A stretch of 9,751 bases of DNA from Caryophanales bacterium UBA6448 (lineage in GTDB: Bacteria > Bacillota_I > Bacilli_A > RF39 > UBA660), in NCBI GenBank assembly GCA_002439555.1, contig DJOC01000030.1, forward strand, positions 1-9,751, written 5' to 3'. The notes beneath the pieces were generated by a model. It did no database searches and had not been told where the DNA came from. It saw nothing but the letters and a program-made list of their open reading frames with translations. Both the position numbers and the translations under genes were made by a program. This document shows, one piece after another, positions 6,184-9,751 of the stretch (positions within the stretch are counted from its first letter, which is position 1; each line of letters starts with the position of its first letter).

Positions 6184-6273
6184 AAAATTTTAACTTTTTT
6201 GAAGAAATTTAACAAAAAAAGGAGGAAATCAGAAATTTTTCGGTAATAAATATATATGAAAGGAGAAAAAAGA

Positions 6274-8334
6274 ATGAAAAGTAAAATTATCATTGAGTGT
6301 CAAAAAGATGTAAAGGACTGTGGTCCATGCTGTTTATCATCAATAATTAAATATTATGGTGGTTATGTTCCCCTTGAAAAAATCCGTATTGATACATTTA
6401 CTTCTTATGAGGGGGTAAGTGCATATCATATACTTAATGCTGCTGAAAAGTATGGATTTGATGGATTTGTCAAAAAAAGTAATAATAAAAATTTGTCAGA
6501 AATAGTTTTACCTGCAATAGTGCATGTTATTTACAAAAATGGGTTAACACATTTTATGTGCCTTTATGAAATTAAAGGCGACTGCTACATACTTATGGAT
6601 CCGAGCAAAGGTAAAATAAAAATGTCAAAGTTAGATTTTGATGAAATCTTTTCAGGAGTATTCATAGAACTTTTTCCTAAAAATAAAATTATATTATTGG
6701 AAAAAAGTAATAGTATTTATAATCTTTTCTTTAAAATAATTCTAGATAATAAGAAATTATGTATAAACGCACTTCTTTGTAGCATACTTCTTACGGTTTT
6801 TACAATTAGTTCAGGTTTTTACTATAAGGTTATAAATGAGATGCTAGCAAATAATTATTATGAAAATAAAATTAAATTAATAATATTTCTCTTTTTAATC
6901 TTAATGTTATTAAAAGTAGTATTTAATTATTTTAAATCCTATTATGAAAACCATATTAATAAAAATATTGACATTAGTATTTATGATAATTTTATAACTC
7001 ATTTATTTAATCTACCTTTCAATGTTATTTCTTCGCGCACAACAGGAGAAATAATGACAAGGATAAATGAATTATCTAGTATAAAAAATTTATTTTCGGA
7101 AATATTTATATCTTGTTTTTTAGATTTATTTATAACTTTTGGAGCATTTTGTGTACTATGTTTTATAAATATTCGACTTACAATAATATTATGCATATTT
7201 ATGTTTATTTATATACTATTTAGTTTAATAATAAATCCATATTTATATAAAAGAATAAGAAAAAATATTGATTATCAAACAGAGTTTAATAGCACATTAA
7301 TTGAAAATGTAAATATGATGTGTTCAATAAAAAATCTCGATAAAACTAAACCAGTATTAAATCACATTGAAGAAAAAAATTCTAATTTAATCTATGATAA
7401 TTTTGATTTTTCTAATTCTGTTAATTTTATGTTTAACATTCAAAATTTTATTTTAGAGAATGCTGAATTTCTAGTAACCGGATTTGGGGTTTATTTAATT
7501 TTTAATAATAATTTTTCCTTAATAAGCTTAATTACTTTTAATATGATAATGTCATATTTTATAGAGCCTATTAAAAGGTTTGTTGGTTTATTTCCTAAGT
7601 TTAATTTTTTTCGAGCATCCTTTAGGAAGGTCTGTGATTTTATAGATATCAATCAGGAAAGTTTAGGTGAATTAGAAAATTTTCAAAGTGGTGATATTAA
7701 AATAAATAATGTAAGTTTTTCCTACAATGATTTTAATTTAATTTTAGATAATTACTCTTTAGTTATAAAACAAAATGAAAAGGTTATGATTAAAGGCGAA
7801 AGTGGTCAAGGTAAATCCACATTATGTAAATTATTAAATAGATCATTAGAATTAAAAAGGGGTTCAATTTATATAGGAGAAAAGAACATTTTTGATTATA
7901 GTTTAAAAACTATTCGAAACAATGTTACTTATGTTGGTCAAAAAGAGTTTTTATACACTGATACAATTAAAAACAATATTATGTTTTACAATAATGATTT
8001 AGAAAAATTTGATAAAGTTTGTAAGATTTGTTTAATTGATGAAATAGTACAAAAAAGAAAGTTTAGATATGATTTTGGTGTTTGTAATGACTCATCAAAT
8101 ATCTCTGGAGGTGAAAAGCAAAGAATTATCTTAGCAAGAGGGCTTATGAATAATTTTGAGGTACTAATATTAGATGAAGCCCTTAGTGAAACTGATTATG
8201 AAATGGAAGCAAAAATTATAAAAAATATTTTGACATCATATCCCGATAAAACCATTTTATATGTTTCGCATAAAAAACAAGATGATTTATTTGATAGAGT
8301 TATAGAGATAGGAGGTAAAAATGAATTACTATAA
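6274..8334 (+). CDS. Peptidase-C39 ABC transporter (bacteriocin maturation and export)
   Basis: Peptidase-containing ABC transporter of 686 residues that cleaves double-glycine leaders and exports the peptide. The N-terminal C39 protease (about 1-135) keeps Q10, catalytic C16 in DCGPCCL, H93 (LTHF) and D109 (MDPSKG). A membrane domain with about six helices follows (about 150-430). The ATPase domain has Walker A GESGQGKST (508-516), a Q-loop (YVGQ), signature ISGGEKQR (610-617), Walker B VLILDE (630-635) and H-loop H666. The D-loop reads SETD instead of SALD. All key residues are present, so it should be active. I prefer the ATG at 6274, with AGGAG eight bases upstream, over the in-frame ATG at 6256, which lacks a close ribosome binding site; an unused-looking AGGAGG lies at 6220. 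Its substrates are the two small peptides downstream. Confidence 0.95.
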   Translation: MKSKIIIECQKDVKDCGPCCLSSIIKYYGGYVPLEKIRIDTFTSYEGVSAYHILNAAEKYGFDGFVKKSNNKNLSEIVLPAIVHVIYKNGLTHFMCLYEIKGDCYILMDPSKGKIKMSKLDFDEIFSGVFIELFPKNKIILLEKSNSIYNLFFKIILDNKKLCINALLCSILLTVFTISSGFYYKVINEMLANNYYENKIKLIIFLFLILMLLKVVFNYFKSYYENHINKNIDISIYDNFITHLFNLPFNVISSRTTGEIMTRINELSSIKNLFSEIFISCFLDLFITFGAFCVLCFINIRLTIILCIFMFIYILFSLIINPYLYKRIRKNIDYQTEFNSTLIENVNMMCSIKNLDKTKPVLNHIEEKNSNLIYDNFDFSNSVNFMFNIQNFILENAEFLVTGFGVYLIFNNNFSLISLITFNMIMSYFIEPIKRFVGLFPKFNFFRASFRKVCDFIDINQESLGELENFQSGDIKINNVSFSYNDFNLILDNYSLVIKQNEKVMIKGESGQGKSTLCKLLNRSLELKRGSIYIGEKNIFDYSLKTIRNNVTYVGQKEFLYTDTIKNNIMFYNNDLEKFDKVCKICLIDEIVQKRKFRYDFGVCNDSSNISGGEKQRIILARGLMNNFEVLILDEALSETDYEMEAKIIKNILTSYPDKTILYVSHKKQDDLFDRVIEIGGKNELL

Positions 8335-8716
8335 ATTAAAAAATATTAAATATAAAAATAATGTAATAATTATAATATTTGTAGGAATTATTTTGATAGT
8401 AATGATTTTATTATTATTTTTAAAAAGCTATAATAGTTATGTAACATATGCAAGTTTTAATGGTGAAAATTTCATCGTACCAATAAAACTTGAAAACTCT
8501 GATATAATTAGTGAAGCAAAAATTTTAAAAATTGATGATAAAACTTATAATTTTAGTATTTCAAATATCTCGGAAATTTTTAATGAAAACTATATAAATT
8601 ATCAAAATTATGAAATAAATGTGCCTTTAAAGTTAAAAAATAATGAGGTAAAGAAAATAACATTTTATTATAAAAAAGAAAGAATGATTAAGAAAATTCT
8701 TAAATTCATTCTTTAG
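8321..8716 (+). CDS. Small membrane protein, putative secretion accessory or immunity
   Basis: The 131-residue protein starts inside the transporter's last codons (14-base overlap) with a perfect AGGAGG five bases upstream, so the pair is translated together. It has a basic N-terminus, one strong membrane helix (about residues 14-34) and a beta-rich extracytoplasmic part with a basic end (KKERMIKKILKFIL). C39 transporters in Gram-positives usually work with an HlyD-like accessory protein of over 400 residues with a coiled-coil hairpin. Here the short beta part and the closing KKxRxIxxxL pattern recall the ends of such adaptors, so this could be a reduced version. The alternative is an immunity protein, since no other candidate exists in the locus. 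Neither role is proven by sequence. Confidence 0.8.
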   Translation: MNYYKLKNIKYKNNVIIIIFVGIILIVMILLLFLKSYNSYVTYASFNGENFIVPIKLENSDIISEAKILKIDDKTYNFSISNISEIFNENYINYQNYEINVPLKLKNNEVKKITFYYKKERMIKKILKFIL

Positions 8717-8729
8717 AAAGGAGAAAGCA

Positions 8730-8879
8730 ATGCAAAATTTAAACGCAAATGAATCAATAAAATATGTTGGTGGAGCAAAAATTACAATTGGCCTTGCTAG
8801 TGCTATAGCATTCATTACATCATTTATTTTCGGCGTAATTGATGGATTTTTTAATCCAAAGGCTTGCAATAAGAGATAA
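8730..8879 (+). CDS. Double-glycine bacteriocin precursor, peptide 1
   Basis: A 49-residue peptide starting at ATG 8730 with AAAGGAG six bases upstream, 13 bases after the previous stop. The 15-residue leader ends in KYVGG with E at -8, Y at -4 and L at -12, as expected for C39 substrates. The 34-residue core is hydrophobic (AKITIGLASA start) with a GVIDG (GxxxG) motif at core positions 20-24, net charge about +3, and a tail FNPKACNKR with one Cys. GxxxG is a hallmark of class IIb two-peptide bacteriocins, which insert as a helix pair. No modification enzyme is nearby, so it is likely unmodified. Confidence 0.85.
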   Translation: MQNLNANESIKYVGGAKITIGLASAIAFITSFIFGVIDGFFNPKACNKR

Positions 8880-8880
8880 A

Positions 8881-9039
8881 ATGGTGTTAAATAAGAATGA
8901 AAGCATTTTATATGTTGGTGGTGCAGGAGTTTCTGCAGCATTAATATCTGCCATTGGTAGACTTGCAATAGCAATTTATGGTTGGGGTCAAAACTTTGGT
9001 TCAACCTTAAGAAGATATTTTAGCCGTACAAGTTGCTAA
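8881..9039 (+). CDS. Double-glycine bacteriocin precursor, peptide 2
   Basis: A 52-residue peptide whose ATG lies one base after the stop of peptide 1, with only a weak AAGAGA-type ribosome binding site, so translation is probably coupled. The 14-residue leader ends in LYVGG and shares NxNESIxYVGGA with peptide 1. The 38-residue core starts AGVSAALISA, has AIYGWG and a GQNFG (GxxxG) motif at core positions 22-26, four arginines and a terminal Cys. With peptide 1 it makes a classic class IIb pair: adjacent genes, shared leader, different cationic cores, GxxxG in each. An in-frame ATG at 8839 lies inside peptide 1 and would spoil the leader, so it is not used. Confidence 0.87.
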   Translation: MVLNKNESILYVGGAGVSAALISAIGRLAIAIYGWGQNFGSTLRRYFSRTSC

Positions 9040-9040
9040 A

Positions 9041-9056
9041 ATTCTTGTCAAAGAAT
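9041..9056. promoter_or_regulatory. Dyad over the rpsU -35 region
   Basis: ATTCTT-GTCA-AAGAAT is a perfect 6-base-arm inverted repeat immediately after the peptide 2 stop, and it covers the rpsU -35. No T run follows, so it is not a normal terminator. It also contains TTGTCAAA, similar to a Spo0A box. Confidence 0.4.
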
Positions 9057-9073
9057 GTGGTAGGTGTTATAAT
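9045..9073 (+). promoter_or_regulatory. rpsU promoter
   Basis: TTGTCA (9045-9050), a 17-base spacer and a consensus TATAAT (9068-9073) with TG one base upstream. This is the best promoter match in the window and fits a highly expressed ribosomal gene. Confidence 0.85.
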
Positions 9074-9101
9074 ATGTGTAGCTATTGAAGGGAGGGATAT
9101 G

Positions 9102-9287
9102 ATGACAAAGGTAGTAGTTCAAAATGGTAATGTTGATCTTGCTTTAAAAAAGTTTAAGGCAAAATTTGCTCGTAGTGGCGTCCCTTCAGAACTTAAGAAG
9201 AGAAAATGCTATGAAAAACCAGGCGTTAAAAGAAGAAATGAAAAGAAAGAAAACATTAAAAATTCACGCCGTAGAAACCATAACTAA
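9102..9287 (+). CDS. rpsU: 30S ribosomal protein S21
   Basis: A 61-residue basic protein that joins the 30S subunit near the mRNA exit and helps initiation. It has the family opening TKVVVQNGNVDLALKKFK and the block KRKCYEKPGVKRR, followed by a slightly long Lys/Arg/Asn tail. The start is ATG 9102, six bases after GGAGG; an in-frame ATG at 9099 is too close to the ribosome binding site. Its own promoter begins only six bases after the bacteriocin peptide 2 stop. It is followed 11 bases later by yqeY, the usual pairing in Firmicutes. Confidence 0.95.
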   Translation: MTKVVVQNGNVDLALKKFKAKFARSGVPSELKKRKCYEKPGVKRRNEKKENIKNSRRRNHN

Positions 9288-9298
9288 GGAGGCTATGT

Positions 9299-9739
9299 AT
9301 GGAAAATCAAATTGATAACGATTTAAAATTAGCTTTAAAAAGTGGTGATAAATTTACTTTATCAGTATTAAGAATGTTAAAAAGTGAGATTATAAATGAA
9401 AGCCGTAAAGGTTCACTTCATACTCTTACTGATGATGAAGTCCTTAAAGTAATCAAGAAAGGTGTAAAAACTAGAAAAGATTCAATCGAGGAATATAAAA
9501 AATATGGCAAACTTGATACTGTAAATGAACTTGCCAAAGAGGTAGATATATTAAATAAGTACTTACCACAAGAAATGAGTGAGGAAGAAATAATAAAGGT
9601 TGTTGAGGAAGTTTTCGAAGAACTTAAACCAAGTTCAATGAAAGATATGGGCAATCTTATGAAAGTTATTTCTTCGAAGATAACAAATGCAGATATGTCA
9701 CTTGTTAGTAAAATTGTTAAGGATAAACTATTGGGTTAG
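9299..9739 (+). CDS. yqeY: GatB/YqeY domain protein
   Basis: The 146-residue, helical, charged cytoplasmic protein is full length for the YqeY family (about 148). It shows the family pattern DLKLALKSGDKF, LRMLKSEIINE, RKDSIEEY, LPQEMSEEEI and DMGNLMKVISSK. YqeY resembles the C-terminal tail domain of GatB, which binds tRNA in the Asp/Glu-tRNA amidotransferase, but stand-alone YqeY has no settled function. The ATG has AAGGAGG six bases upstream; an earlier out-of-frame ATG at 9295 is too close. It is co-transcribed with rpsU and ends in a terminator. Confidence 0.95.
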   Translation: MENQIDNDLKLALKSGDKFTLSVLRMLKSEIINESRKGSLHTLTDDEVLKVIKKGVKTRKDSIEEYKKYGKLDTVNELAKEVDILNKYLPQEMSEEEIIKVVEEVFEELKPSSMKDMGNLMKVISSKITNADMSLVSKIVKDKLLG

Positions 9740-9751
9740 TTTATCCTTTTT
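9719..9751 (+). terminator. Intrinsic terminator of rpsU-yqeY
   Basis: A perfect 12-bp stem (AAGGATAAACTA / TAGTTTATCCTT) with a 6-nt loop overlaps the yqeY stop and runs into T, which may continue past the window end. Confidence 0.85.

Noticed and set aside
8633..9004. Minus-strand open frame of 123 codons across the bacteriocin genes
   Set aside because: It is antisense to two well-supported peptide genes with good leaders and has no recognisable product.
8321..9039. Lantibiotic or other modified peptide locus
   Set aside because: No LanM/LanB, radical-SAM maturase or cyclodehydratase is encoded nearby, and the cores have only one Cys each.

Overview
This is an AT-rich window with standard-code genes, strong AGGAGG-type ribosome binding sites and intrinsic terminators. 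It contains recognisable endospore genes: spoIIIAH, gerE and a gerM-like gene. That points to a low-GC, spore-forming Firmicute. Clear GerE homology suggests a Bacilli or Erysipelotrichia-type lineage rather than a classical Clostridium, but this is an inference from gene content and no 16S is present.

Layout. (1) 1-1995, plus strand: the 3' end of a large secreted surface protein (Ig-like modules, two thrombospondin-1-like Cys modules, Gly/Ser tracts), translationally coupled to a small lipoprotein and closed by a terminator. (2) 1996-2300: a gene-free stretch with a cluster of Spo0A-box-like sequences, a possible promoter and hairpin, then the strong promoter of miaB. (3) 2301-3723: miaB with its own terminator. 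(4) 3740-3916, minus strand: a single tRNA-Arg(UCU) gene with clear promoter, encoded CCA and terminator; a 13-nt inverted copy of part of the tRNA lies just beyond it. (5) 3945-6048, minus strand: spoIIIAH, gerE, gerM-like and a small unknown gene. spoIIIAH and gerE each end in their own terminator, so they can be expressed separately. (6) 6110-9039, plus strand, divergent from spoIIIAH: a compact bacteriocin locus with an operator-like dyad and promoter, a peptidase-C39 ABC transporter, a small membrane protein, and two adjacent double-glycine peptides that look like the halves of a two-peptide (class IIb) bacteriocin. (7) 9041-9751: rpsU and yqeY with a strong promoter and a perfect terminator.

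How it fits together. The most notable system is the bacteriocin locus. The transporter's N-terminal protease should cleave both precursors after their near-identical YVGG leader ends and export the cores; the 131-residue protein is the best candidate for a reduced secretion adaptor or an immunity protein. The locus sits back-to-back with a sporulation gene and lacks an obvious terminator before rpsU. Whether it is linked to sporulation, as cannibalism toxins are in Bacillus, is a hypothesis only.
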